Source of the DNA: Myxococcales bacterium
GTDB lineage: Bacteria; Myxococcota; Myxococcia; Myxococcales; Anaeromyxobacteraceae
Assembly (NCBI GenBank): GCA_021806645.1
Contig: JAJZQX010000012.1
Coordinates: 1 to 64,000 of the forward strand
Reading direction: 5' to 3'
DNA length: 64,000 nucleotides
The notes under the pieces are model-generated. The model was given only the letters and a program-made list of their open reading frames with translations. It did not search any database and was not told where the DNA came from. A program made the translations under genes and the position numbers. This document shows positions 18,381 through 27,081 of the stretch, in pieces (positions within the stretch are counted from its first letter, which is position 1; each line of letters begins with the position of its first letter).

Positions 18381-19735
18381 TGCAGGTCACGCTCATCCGG
18401 CCCGACATGGGCCACCCCGCCGATCGCCTCGGCGTGGACGAGAGCCGCATGGAGCCGCTGCAGCTCGCGGTGCTGGCGGCGCTGACGCCACCCGACGTCG
18501 AGGTGGCGCTGGTGGACGACCGGATCGACCGGATCCCCTACGACCGGCCGACCGATCTGGTGGGGATCACCGTGGAGACCTTCACGGCGCGCCGCGCCTA
18601 CCAGATCGCCGCCGAGTACCGGGGCCGAGGCGTGAAGGTGGTGATGGGGGGCTTCCACGCCACCCTGGCTCCCGAGGAGGTGGCCGAGCACGCCGACGCC
18701 GTCTACAGCGGCGACGCCGAGGGGGGATGGGCCGAGGTGCTGGCCGACGCGGCGGCCGGCCGGCTGCGCCCCCGCTACGACTTCCCCACCGGGGTCGGGC
18801 AGGGCGGGGTGCTGCCGCGCCGCGAGCTCTTCCGCGGCAAGGACTACCTGCCCCTCACGCTCGTGCAGTTCTCGCGCGGCTGCCCGCATGGCTGCCACTT
18901 CTGCGCCATCGGGGCCTTCTTCGGACAGCGCGTCCACACCCGCCCGGTGGCCGAGGTGGTCGCCGAGCTCGAGGCCGCCCGCCCCCGCTTCGTCTTCTTC
19001 GTGGACGACAACATCGTGGCCGACCGGGCCGCGGCCAAGGAGCTCTTCCGCGCCCTCATCCCGCTCAAGCTCCGCTGGGTGAGCCAGGCCTCGACCGACA
19101 TGACCGAGGACGGGGAGCTGATGGAGCTGATGGCCCGCAGCGGCTGCCTCGGCCACGTCATCGGCTTCGAGAGCCTCGACCCGGCCACGCTGCGCGGCAT
19201 GGGGAAGCAGGTCAACCTGGCGGCCGGGGCGGGCTACCGGCGGGCCATCGAGGTGCTGCGGGACCACGGGCTGCAGACCTGGGCGGCCTTCACCGTAGGT
19301 CACGACGAGGACACGGTGGACTCGGTGCGCGCCCTGGTGGACTTCGCCCTGGCGCAGAAGTTCACCTTCGCCGCGTTCAACACCCTGGTCCCGTACCCGG
19401 GGACGCCGCTCTACCGGCGGCTGGCGCGGGAAGGGCGGCTCCTCCTCGGCGGGCGCTGGTGGCTCCACCCCGACTTTCGCTTCAACCACGCCACCTTCGT
19501 GCCGGCCCGCATGACGCCGGAGCAGCTGACCGAGGTCGCCTGGGAGGCACGGGCCCGCTTCGCCAGCCTCGGCTCCCGGGTCCGCCGCTTCCTCGAGCCC
19601 CGCACCAACATGCGCACCCCCCTGCGGATGGCGCTCTACTGGGGCTACAACGGGCTCTTCCGCCGCGAGCTGGTGCGCAAGCAGGGGATGACGCTGGGCA
19701 TCCAGGACGGCGCCGGGCCCGGTCGCGCGTTATGA
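18380..19735 (+). CDS. Radical SAM protein with B12-binding-like N-terminus (rSAM5)
   Basis: 451 aa, ATG 18380 overlapping the rSAM4 stop (TGATG). The N-terminal domain has VDDRIDRIPYDRPTDLVGI and VVMGGFHATLAPEEV, very close to rSAM3. The cluster cysteines are C168, C172 and C175 (GCPHGCHFC). FFVDDNIVADRAAAKELF, IGFESLDPATL, TVGHDEDTV and YPGTPLYRRL follow. The tail reads RKQGMTLGIQDG. Last gene of the plus-strand operon; glutathione peroxidase starts 27 bp later and is probably independent. Confidence 0.85.
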   Translation: MQVTLIRPDMGHPADRLGVDESRMEPLQLAVLAALTPPDVEVALVDDRIDRIPYDRPTDLVGITVETFTARRAYQIAAEYRGRGVKVVMGGFHATLAPEEVAEHADAVYSGDAEGGWAEVLADAAAGRLRPRYDFPTGVGQGGVLPRRELFRGKDYLPLTLVQFSRGCPHGCHFCAIGAFFGQRVHTRPVAEVVAELEAARPRFVFFVDDNIVADRAAAKELFRALIPLKLRWVSQASTDMTEDGELMELMARSGCLGHVIGFESLDPATLRGMGKQVNLAAGAGYRRAIEVLRDHGLQTWAAFTVGHDEDTVDSVRALVDFALAQKFTFAAFNTLVPYPGTPLYRRLAREGRLLLGGRWWLHPDFRFNHATFVPARMTPEQLTEVAWEARARFASLGSRVRRFLEPRTNMRTPLRMALYWGYNGLFRRELVRKQGMTLGIQDGAGPGRAL

Positions 19736-19762
19736 GGGGCGGCAACCGAGGGAGCCCCCGCC

Positions 19763-20248
19763 ATGGCCGAGACCATCCACGAGCTGACCGCCACCCGGAA
19801 CGACGGCACGGAGCAGCCGCTCTCCGCCTACCGCGGCAAGGTGCTGCTGGTGGTCAACACCGCCAGCCAGTGCGGGTTCACGCCCCAGTACCGGGGGTTG
19901 CAGGCCCTATACGAGCGCCACCGGGCGGCCGGGCTGGAGGTCCTCGGCTTCCCGTGCGACCAGTTCGGCCACCAGGAGCCGGGGGGCGACGCCGAGATCG
20001 CCACCTTCTGCGAGCGGAACTTCGGCGTCACCTTCCCGCTCTTCAAGAAGATCGAGGTGAACGGGGCCGGGACGCACCCGGTCTTCGCCCACCTCAAGAA
20101 GGCGGCGCCGGGGCTGCTCGGGAAGGACATCAGGTGGAACTTCACCAAGTTCCTCGTCGACCGGCGGGGGCGGGTGGTGAAGCGATACGCCTCGGCCACG
20201 CCACCCGAGAAGCTCGAGGCGGCCATCGAGAAGCTGCTGAGCGCCTGA
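19763..20248 (+). CDS. Glutathione/thioredoxin peroxidase
   Basis: 161 aa, full length for bacterial Gpx. It reduces hydrogen and lipid peroxides using thiols. The catalytic residues are visible: C37 in NTASQCGFT, Q71 in the FGHQEPG block and W125 in RWNFTKF. The cysteine (not selenocysteine) form is encoded. No signal peptide, so cytoplasmic. It follows the radical-SAM operon by 27 bp and may be cotranscribed. Confidence 0.9.
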   Translation: MAETIHELTATRNDGTEQPLSAYRGKVLLVVNTASQCGFTPQYRGLQALYERHRAAGLEVLGFPCDQFGHQEPGGDAEIATFCERNFGVTFPLFKKIEVNGAGTHPVFAHLKKAAPGLLGKDIRWNFTKFLVDRRGRVVKRYASATPPEKLEAAIEKLLSA

Positions 20249-20326
20249 CCGATTCGCGGCAGAAGGTCGCGCGGTCCGGGATCTGCTCTAGAATCGGCCG
20301 CCGATGACCCCTCCCTGGACCCTGGC

Positions 20327-21712
20327 GTGAGCCCCGGCCTCTGTCTCGCGCTCGCCCTGGCCGTGGCCGCGCCCGGCAAGCTGGTCCCGGGGAAGCGCCC
20401 CCCGGCGTCGCCCGCCAGGCCGGTGGCCCGGCCGGCGCCGACCACGCTGGCCGAGGCGCTGCTGCTCGCGCTGGACGAGGTGGGGCTCGACGAGCTGGTG
20501 GACGCCGGCCCGGAGGAGGGGCGTTGCCCGGGGGGCCGCGGCTGCCCGATCCCGCTGCGCCGGGCCGCCTTCCCACCGTGGCTCGACCTCGCCGTGATCC
20601 GGCTCGACCGGCGTGGCCGGGCCATCGAGGCCGCCAACGTGCAGGTTGACTGGAACACGCCGCGCGGCCGGGTGGTGCTGCTCGACGCCAACCTCGCCGC
20701 GTCCGACGTCCGCTTCCGGCGCTGGAGCGCGGAGCGGGCCGACCTCGGGCCGAAGTCCCCTCCGTTCACGGACAGTGACGACCTGGCGCCCGGCCTGGGG
20801 ACGGGCGGTCACGACTTCATGGCGCCGTACCCGGCCAGCCTCTTCAAGCTGCTCATCGCCTTCCACGTGGAGCGGCGAGCGGCGCAAGGGGCCATCGCGC
20901 TCTCGGCGGAGGTGCCGGACGGGCCGGCTCCGGACGCGGAGTGGCGCACCGTGGACGAGTGGCTGGAGTTGATGATCACCGAGTCGGACAACCGGGCCAC
21001 CAAGGCGCTGCTTCGCTTCCTGCACGTGCGCGGCGAGATGGACCTGCTCAACTCGGAGCTGGCTGGGCTGGGGCTCTCGACGCTCCGGATCGACGGGACG
21101 CTGCCGAACGACGGCTCGCGCTGGGCTCCCGGCGAGATCCAGGCCACCGCCATGGACATGGCGCGGCTGATCTGGCTGGTGACGGGTGGGCCGGGGGTGC
21201 TCTGGAGGACGCCGTCGGGGCGCGCGGTGGTGCGGGAGACGCTGCCGGAGTCGGCCCGGGCCAGGCTGAAGCGGGTGCTGGGCTACCAGGCGCGCCACGA
21301 GATCCTCTCCACCGGCTCGACCTGCGGCGCGGTGGCGGCCGGGATCCCGGCGGCGGTCCCGGCCCACTTCCTCGACGTCGAGACCGGCGACGAGACGGTG
21401 GGGGGGATCGACTACGGCCACGATGTCCGCCCGTGCAACATCGCCGCCGAGGTCCGCTTTCTCCACAAGACGGGGCTGACCTGGAACTTCGCCTCCGACG
21501 CCGGGCTGGTGGAGCCGTTGCCCGGGAAGCCGTTCCGGCGCTACGTCGTGGCCATGATCTCCAGCGCCGGCACGCGCTGGGTTGACCCGGAGCGGGCGGC
21601 GGCGGCGCGCCACCCGTGCGAGGAGGCGTCGATCTGCGCCAGCCAGCGGCTGGCCCGGCTCGGAGCGGCCATCGACGCCTGGGCGGTGCGGGCCTCCGCG
21701 GCGGGGCGTTGA
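20327..21712 (+). CDS. Exported class A beta-lactamase-fold serine hydrolase
   Basis: 461 aa with GTG start. A short hydrophobic N-terminus (LCLALALAVAA) suggests export. The three active-site elements of the serine beta-lactamase/PBP fold are present: SLFK (S171-K174), SDN (220-222) and KTG (381-383). It is longer than ordinary beta-lactamases (~290 aa), with a ~150-aa N-terminal extension carrying two early cysteines. It could be a penicillin-interacting enzyme, a peptidase or a lactamase; I cannot see a clear omega-loop ExxLN. An 8-codon frame (ATG 20304 to TGA 20330) overlaps the start and may only be chance. Confidence 0.75.
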   Translation: MSPGLCLALALAVAAPGKLVPGKRPPASPARPVARPAPTTLAEALLLALDEVGLDELVDAGPEEGRCPGGRGCPIPLRRAAFPPWLDLAVIRLDRRGRAIEAANVQVDWNTPRGRVVLLDANLAASDVRFRRWSAERADLGPKSPPFTDSDDLAPGLGTGGHDFMAPYPASLFKLLIAFHVERRAAQGAIALSAEVPDGPAPDAEWRTVDEWLELMITESDNRATKALLRFLHVRGEMDLLNSELAGLGLSTLRIDGTLPNDGSRWAPGEIQATAMDMARLIWLVTGGPGVLWRTPSGRAVVRETLPESARARLKRVLGYQARHEILSTGSTCGAVAAGIPAAVPAHFLDVETGDETVGGIDYGHDVRPCNIAAEVRFLHKTGLTWNFASDAGLVEPLPGKPFRRYVVAMISSAGTRWVDPERAAAARHPCEEASICASQRLARLGAAIDAWAVRASAAGR

Positions 21713-21834
21713 CGACCCTCGGCGGACCCTACCTCTTTCGCGGAATCGCAATGGTCGCCGGATGTTGTATGGTGCGCGGCTTCGTAAACCACAGCGTCCG
21801 CCTCCCCCCGGCGGCGCCCCGGAGAACCAACCAC

Positions 21835-23214
21835 ATGTCACTGCGGGTCACTACGACTTCGCGCCTGATCGGCGCGCTCCTCGCCGGCCTGACGGCCCTC
21901 ACGGTTTCGGCCGTCGAACCGATCCCGGCCGCCGCCCCGGCCCCCGCCCCGGCCCCCGCCGCCGCCACCGCCGCCGCCGCCGCCGTGGTGGCGTCGGTGG
22001 CCGCTCCGGCGGCCACCCTGGCCGCCAACCCGGCCACGGCCTCGACGCTCGACGACCAGGCGAAGTTCCTTGCCGGTCTCCCGGTCTCGGCCGGCTCTCC
22101 GCTGGCCGGGTGGCAGGACACCGTGGAGTACCGCGATCACGTCAAGACCATGAACGTGGAGTGGAAGAAGCTCTCCGACCGGCTCGAGAAGGCCGCCGCC
22201 TGGCAGGAGGCCGAGCTGGCCCCCCGCATCCAGGGCCACTTGAACCTCATCTACTTCTTCGGCGGCCCGGACGCCGCCCACGCCGTGAAGCTCTTTCCCG
22301 ACGCGCCCGTCTACCTGCTGGCTGGCCTGGAGCCGGTCGGCACGGTCGAGGCGCCGGAGAAGATGAAGTTCAGCCAGGTGCACACCGCCATCGACGGCCT
22401 GTCCTATGGGCTGCGGACCTTCGTGGCCAGGAGCTTCTTCCGGACCAAGGAGATGCAGAGCGACTTCCAGGGACACGGTATCAAGGGCATCCTGCCGCAG
22501 CTCGACCTGATGCTCTCGCGCTCGGGGGCCACCATCGACGGCACCAGCTACTTCGAGGTGGACGCCAGGGGCGTCGCCAACCAGAAGGCGGCCGGTGAGA
22601 AGTGGGGACATGGCGTGCCGGGCGTGAAGGTGACGTTCCACCTCCCCGGGAAGGCGCCGCAGGAGATGCTCTACGTGCGCGTCAACCTCTTCAACGACGA
22701 CCTGGCGAGGCAACCAGGCTTCCTGGTCTGGGCCCGCTCGTTCGGCCCCGCCAACGTCTTCCTCAAGGCCGCCTCCTTCATCCTGCACGACCCCAACTTC
22801 TCCAGGACCCGCACCCTCCTCCTCGAGGTGAGCCGCAGCGTGGTGGAGGAGGACTCCGGGATTCCCTACCGGGCCTTCGGCAAGGGCGGGTGGGACTTCA
22901 CCTGCTTCGGCAAGTACAGGGCGCCGCGAGATCCGTTCGAGCGCTGGTACCAGAAGGACCTCGACAAGGCCTGCACCGAGTTGCCGGCCCGGCCGTTGCC
23001 GTTCATGATCGGCTACCGCAAGCTCAACGACACCTTCCTGCTGGTGGCCTCGAAGAAGGGTGGCGCCGGCGAGACACCCGCTCCTGCCGGCGGTCCGGGG
23101 GCGATTCCCGCGCCCGCTGCGGCCCCCGCCCCGCCTCCGGCCGCTTCCGCGGCTCTTGCCCCAGCTCCTGCCCCGGCTCCAGCCCCCGCGCCGTTGACGC
23201 CGCCGGCCAGGTAG
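21835..23214 (+). CDS. Exported protein of unknown function with Ala/Pro-rich ends
   Basis: 459 aa from ATG 21835, preceded by GGAG. The N-terminus RLIGALLAGLTALTVSAVEP is a signal peptide. Low-complexity Pro-Ala and Ala repeats follow (~30-75), and another Ala-Pro tail closes the protein (~415-459). These probably span or anchor in the envelope. The core (~80-410) contains LNLIYFFGGPDAAHAVKLFP, DGLSYGLRTFVARSFF and GKGGWDFTCFGKY, which I do not recognise. Stand-alone gene, 123 bp after the preceding stop. Confidence 0.7.
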   Translation: MSLRVTTTSRLIGALLAGLTALTVSAVEPIPAAAPAPAPAPAAATAAAAAVVASVAAPAATLAANPATASTLDDQAKFLAGLPVSAGSPLAGWQDTVEYRDHVKTMNVEWKKLSDRLEKAAAWQEAELAPRIQGHLNLIYFFGGPDAAHAVKLFPDAPVYLLAGLEPVGTVEAPEKMKFSQVHTAIDGLSYGLRTFVARSFFRTKEMQSDFQGHGIKGILPQLDLMLSRSGATIDGTSYFEVDARGVANQKAAGEKWGHGVPGVKVTFHLPGKAPQEMLYVRVNLFNDDLARQPGFLVWARSFGPANVFLKAASFILHDPNFSRTRTLLLEVSRSVVEEDSGIPYRAFGKGGWDFTCFGKYRAPRDPFERWYQKDLDKACTELPARPLPFMIGYRKLNDTFLLVASKKGGAGETPAPAGGPGAIPAPAAAPAPPPAASAALAPAPAPAPAPAPLTPPAR

Positions 23215-23335
23215 TCGCGCCTCGAAGGCGTTTCCGCTCCACCTCGGCCTCGCCGTCGGGTCGGAGCCAGTTCCACCGCCCGGCGCCGGACCTGATAGCC
23301 TGCGCCCGTTTCCGACCCACTGCCGGAGGCTGCAC

Positions 23336-24784
23336 GTGACCGATCTCCTCGCCAACCTCGAGCCCAGGCCGCTCTGGCGTTACTTCCTCGAGCTCTCGAA
23401 GATTCCACGCGCGTCCAAGCAGGAGACGGCCGCCGCGGCGTGGGTGGTGGCGCAGGCCAAGGCGCTCGGGTGCCAGGTGGAGCAGGACAAGGTCGGCAAC
23501 GTCCTCATCCGCAAGGCCGCCTCGCCCGGGCGCGAGAAGCGGCCGGTGGTGGCGATGCAGGCCCACGTGGACATGGTCTGCGAGAAGAACGAGGGTACGG
23601 CCCACGACTTCGCCAAGGATCCGATCAAGGTCCGGCGCGACGGCGACGTGCTGCGCGCCACCGGCACCACGCTGGGGGCCGACAACGGCATCGGCGTGGC
23701 CTCGGCGCTGGCCGTGCTGGCCGACCCCGACCTGAAGCACGGTCCGCTCGAGGTGCTCGTCACCATCGACGAGGAGACCGGGATGACGGGCGCCAAGGCG
23801 CTCGCCGCCGGATGGCTCAAGGCCTCCATGCTGCTCAACCTCGACAGCGAGGAAGAGGGGGAGCTGACCATCGGCTGCGCCGGTGGCGTCGACACCACCT
23901 GCACGCGCAAGCTCTCGCCGGCCGCGCCGCGCGCCGGCACCGTCGCGCTCCGGCTCAAGGTTTCGGGGCTGAAGGGCGGTCACTCCGGCATCGACATCGC
24001 CGGCTGGCGCGCCAACTCGCTGCGCCTCCTCGCGCAGGCGCTCGACCGGCTCCTGGCCCGCTACGCGCTCGGCCTCGCCTCGGTGGCCGGCGGCAACAAG
24101 CGCAACGCCATCGCCCGCGAGGCCTCGGCGGTCTTCTTCGCCGACCCGCGCGACGAGGCCGGCATCAAGGCCGACGTGGCGCGGCTGGAGGCCGAGTGGC
24201 GCGCCGCCTTCGGGACCTTCGACCCCAACATCGCCATCACCCTCGAGGCCGGGAGCGCGGAGTGGGTCATGTCGGCCGCCGATGCGCGCGCCGTGGTCGG
24301 GTTGCTGCTGGCCGGGCCGCACGGGGTCGAGGCGATGAGCCCCGACATCAAGGGGCTGGTCCAGACCTCCACCAACATGGGGCTGGTGGAGACGCGGGCC
24401 GGAGAGGTGGAGGTGAACTTCCTCACGCGGAGCTCCATCGACGCCTCCAAGTACGCGCTGGCCGCCCGCATCGGCGCCATCGCCGCGATCTGCGGCTTCG
24501 AGGCGCGCGACTCCAACGGCTACCCGGGCTGGAAGCCGGAGCCGGGGTCGGGCGTGGTGCAACTGATCCAGCAGGTCCACGCGGAGCTGTTCGGCAAGCC
24601 GATGGAGGTGAAGGCCATCCACGCCGGGCTCGAGTGCGGGCTGATGCGCGAGAACTACGGGACCGTGGAGATGGCCTCCATCGGCCCGAACATGTGGGAC
24701 GTCCACACGCCCGACGAACACGTCTCGGTTCCGTCGGTGGCCAACTTCTGGAAGCTGCTCCGGGCCATCCTCGAGAAGGTCTGA
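23336..24784 (+). CDS. pepD: Aminoacyl-histidine dipeptidase (M20C peptidase)
   Basis: 482 aa, GTG start. Zinc peptidase that cleaves Xaa-His and other dipeptides in the cytosol. The metal and catalytic residues are visible: MQAHVDMVCEK (H77, D79), LGADNGIG (D116), IDEETGMTGA (E146/E147) and LNLDSEEEGE. The lid-domain signature VSGLKGGHSGIDI follows. IHAGLECG near the C-terminus provides the last metal-binding region. A 12-bp-arm hairpin starts 3 bases after the stop. Confidence 0.93.
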   Translation: MTDLLANLEPRPLWRYFLELSKIPRASKQETAAAAWVVAQAKALGCQVEQDKVGNVLIRKAASPGREKRPVVAMQAHVDMVCEKNEGTAHDFAKDPIKVRRDGDVLRATGTTLGADNGIGVASALAVLADPDLKHGPLEVLVTIDEETGMTGAKALAAGWLKASMLLNLDSEEEGELTIGCAGGVDTTCTRKLSPAAPRAGTVALRLKVSGLKGGHSGIDIAGWRANSLRLLAQALDRLLARYALGLASVAGGNKRNAIAREASAVFFADPRDEAGIKADVARLEAEWRAAFGTFDPNIAITLEAGSAEWVMSAADARAVVGLLLAGPHGVEAMSPDIKGLVQTSTNMGLVETRAGEVEVNFLTRSSIDASKYALAARIGAIAAICGFEARDSNGYPGWKPEPGSGVVQLIQQVHAELFGKPMEVKAIHAGLECGLMRENYGTVEMASIGPNMWDVHTPDEHVSVPSVANFWKLLRAILEKV

Positions 24785-24786
24785 TC

Positions 24787-24818
24787 GCGACGGCGACGGC
24801 TCCTGGCGTCGCCGCCGC
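24787..24818 (+). terminator. Hairpin after pepD, part of a repeated 39-bp element
   Basis: GCGACGGCGACG pairs with CGTCGCCGCCGC across an 8-base loop, with one mismatch in 12. It starts 3 bases after the pepD stop. The surrounding 39 bp (24784-24822) recur at 48549-48587 after upp with only two differences, both in the loop. No T-run follows. Role as a terminator or 3'-end stabiliser is likely. Confidence 0.6.
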
Positions 24819-24822
24819 AAGC

Positions 24823-25291
24823 TTCGAGAAGTATCTCGGGAATTCCAGTCCCTGGCTCGTATTCACCTGACGGCGCCTGCCGGGGCCCGGCGGTTCGGGT
24901 CCGCTCCGGCGTTAGTGCCCCGCCCTGGCCAAGAGGGCTACTGCGAGGGCCGATTCCATCGCTGCGGCAGGCGGCATCGTCGGTCCGCTGCTCAGCGTAG
25001 CGCTGCTACGCCTGCGCTGCTCCCTCCTCGGGCGCCAGCCTCGCTTCGGTCTCGGCCCTCTCGTGACGCCCTCCTGGCCGGGGCGGGGCACTCGTGCTGC
25101 GCCGCGCCACGAAGTGCTGGTCGGCCTTCGGCGCGCGGCCCGGGATCGAACGTGGGCGGCTCGGGAAGCGCCGCCAGCGGTTCGGCGGCGCGCCGGGCGG
25201 GCGGGTGCTCATCGGCGCTGCTCGCAGGCGGCCTCGCGTCCCGACCGCCGGGCCCTTGCGGCAGCGGCGCCTTCAAGGTGCGCCGGCCGCG
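24823..25291. other. Non-coding, GC-rich stretch with a small hairpin
   Basis: No reading frame here has coding character that I can support. A perfect stem GCGTAGC-GCT-GCTACGC lies at 24995-25011. The rest is GC-rich sequence between the pepD hairpin and the left copy of the FKBP gene tail. It may be the ancestral downstream region of the FKBP gene. Confidence 0.4.
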
Positions 25292-25361
25292 CTCAGTACA
25301 CCGCCAGCAGCTCCACCTCGAACACCAGGGTCGCGTTCCCCGGGATGTCCGGCGGCGCGCC
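25292..25361 (-). repeat. Displaced copy of FKBP gene 3' end (left repeat)
   Basis: These 70 bp match 27082-27151 at 67 positions; the only differences are three adjacent bases (CCC against GGG). On the minus strand it encodes the last 23 residues and stop of the FKBP protein at 27083-27406, with no gene attached. It forms the far boundary of a ~1.8-kb cassette. Confidence 0.9.
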
Positions 25362-25485
25362 TTCGTTCCGCAGCACGAGCACACGTCGATGGTCTTCGCC
25401 TCGCTCACGACCAATCTTAGCGGCGCGGCCCGTCACCAGCGCCACCTCGACGTTAACACCGTCACGGGTCCTTCGCGGCGACCAG

Positions 25486-26121
25486 TTACGGCGTCTTCAC
25501 CGAAGCTGTGAACGAGGAGGAGAGGAGGTTGTCGAGGGGCGGCAGACTGGGCTGCAACGCGGCGATGGTCGCGAGCGCGTGATCGCACATGGCCACGGTC
25601 GCCTCCACGAGGGGATCAACATTGAAGACGATCCCGCCGATCGACAGCGACACGCGGCTCACCCAGCGCCGCTCCAGGCGGTCGTAGACGGCGCCGCTGA
25701 TCTCGGTTCCCGCCGGAACGGTGCCTGTGACCGCCGTGACCGCCGTGTTGCCGTCCTTCGCACTTACCCAGCTAATGGAGCCCCACACCGGGAACCTGTG
25801 GTCTGGGTTCGCGAGTTCCCGTTGCAGATGCTGGACGTAGTGCCGGAACTCTTCCGCGGCAGTGGTGGCGACGAGGAAGGTTCGGACCGTAGGGTCGCGT
25901 TGGTTCATCCCGGGCGTTGCCCGGGCAAGCTCGCGAACGCGGTGGACGGAGTCCACGATCTGCCAGACCGTGGCGACCGCGTGGAGCAGGTCGTCACGGG
26001 CCTCGGGTCGCAGCTTCGCGCGTAGGGTCTCCAGTTCGGCGGTCTCTCGGTGGAGGAGGGCTCGGGAGAACCAGAACCCGTCGCGGAATCGCACGACTCT
26101 TGGATCATTCTTCGCGTGCAT
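25486..26121 (-). CDS. Hypothetical protein in FKBP-flanking cassette
   Basis: 211 aa from ATG 26121, 10 bp after the stop of the nuclease-like gene, so the two are an operon. The N-terminal half (~1-110) is helical and charged (ETAELETLRAKLRPEARDDL). The middle (VSAKDGNTAVTAVTGTVPAG) is beta-rich. No transmembrane segment and no motif I recognise. By position it may be a partner or regulator of the nuclease-like protein. Confidence 0.6.
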   Translation of the reverse strand: MHAKNDPRVVRFRDGFWFSRALLHRETAELETLRAKLRPEARDDLLHAVATVWQIVDSVHRVRELARATPGMNQRDPTVRTFLVATTAAEEFRHYVQHLQRELANPDHRFPVWGSISWVSAKDGNTAVTAVTGTVPAGTEISGAVYDRLERRWVSRVSLSIGGIVFNVDPLVEATVAMCDHALATIAALQPSLPPLDNLLSSSFTASVKTP

Positions 26122-26131
26122 CGTCTCGTCC

Positions 26132-26647
26132 CTACTTCGGTACGTCGAACGCGAGCACCGTTACGGTGACTTCGCGAGCAGGATCGTTGGGGCTGGCGGC
26201 GATGAATCGGAACGACGACTCGCCTGGGACCTGGACCTCTCGCCGGAAGGCGGGGTGCCCGCGAAACGCCGGTGGGATCTTCTCCAGCACCGCGGAGAAG
26301 TTCTTCTGGCGGTTGAACACCAGAAGAGCTGTCTTCGTGTCGCGCCACGTCAGGTAGCCGAGAAGCTGGTCGATGGCCTTCGTGACCTCCGTGGGCCCTC
26401 GCCAGAACTTGCACTCCGCGATGAAAACATTCCGGTCTCCTGACCGGACCAGAATGTCGGTCTTGCCCTCCGCGTTGAAGGTCTCGCCAGTCGCCTGCCC
26501 TTCGTAGTGCCCGTTTAGCTGGACGAGGAACTGGTCCCGCAGGTGCTCCTCCTCCATGTGCGCGAACGCCTTGGGGCTTCTTTCAAGCACATGAGCGGTG
26601 GAGCGAAGAACACCGAGAATGTGTTCGTACTGCTCGGGTATGAGCAC
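26132..26647 (-). CDS. PD-(D/E)XK nuclease-like protein, probably N-terminally truncated
   Basis: 171 aa if started at GTG 26647; the frame stays open to a TTG at 26740, giving 202 aa. The core EGKTDILVRSGDRNVFIAEC, followed by KFW, shows D and ExK in the spacing of PD-(D/E)XK nucleases. QLLGYLTWRDTKTALLVFNR follows, then a conserved closing VTVLAFDVP. I recall this module as the C-terminal part of longer (~400-aa) proteins, so this copy seems to lack its front half. If active it would be a DNA-cleaving defence component; if not, it is debris. Codon use is visibly less GC-rich than in neighbours. Confidence 0.65.
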   Translation of the reverse strand: MLIPEQYEHILGVLRSTAHVLERSPKAFAHMEEEHLRDQFLVQLNGHYEGQATGETFNAEGKTDILVRSGDRNVFIAECKFWRGPTEVTKAIDQLLGYLTWRDTKTALLVFNRQKNFSAVLEKIPPAFRGHPAFRREVQVPGESSFRFIAASPNDPAREVTVTVLAFDVPK

Positions 26648-26871
26648 GGGTTCAGGAGCGAAGGGCGCTGTCGTCAGGAAGGTCGATCCCTTACGGATCC
26701 GCCACCGAGAAAAGCGGACAGGTTTGGGTTCGCACCCCAATCGGGTACGGGCGCTGGGAATCAGCTACAGGCTTGCGATTCCGAGTCCTATGTCAGGAGG
26801 TCTGGATTCCGGGGGCGGCGCCACCGCCTTCGCCCGCGCCGTCCAAGACGAATCGGACCAACACGGACTCG

Positions 26872-26905
26872 GGGTCACTTCTGACGTCAGAAGTAACGCT
26901 GACCC
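26872..26905. promoter_or_regulatory. Palindrome upstream of nuclease-like operon
   Basis: ACTTCTGACGTCAGAAGT at 26877-26894 is a perfect 18-bp palindrome, framed by GGGTCA (26872) and TGACCC (26900). It lies in the 340-bp gene-free stretch between the nuclease-like gene and the right FKBP repeat, on the promoter side of the operon. It could be a dimeric operator or the relic of an insertion-sequence end. I see no other gene in 26741-27081. Confidence 0.45.
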
Positions 26906-27081
26906 ACCCCGCGCGGGTCGGCCAGACGGCGGGCTGAATGACTCATCCCCGCCGTTCGCGCTTCAGCAGCTGTCGAAGGAGCCCGATGGTCACCCGCTCC
27001 GCGAGTTGAAGCGGCCGCGAAGTCAGGCGTCCCGTTGCTCTCGCCGTCTGCAGCGGGCAATCAGATACCGCCGCCGCCGCC

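Noticed and set aside
20304-20330. Eight-codon leader peptide before the beta-lactamase-fold gene
   Set aside because: No ribosome site or regulatory codon run; probably chance overlap.
21900-23200. Pro-Ala repeats of the exported protein as a DNA repeat array
   Set aside because: They are explained as low-complexity protein linkers in a single coding frame.
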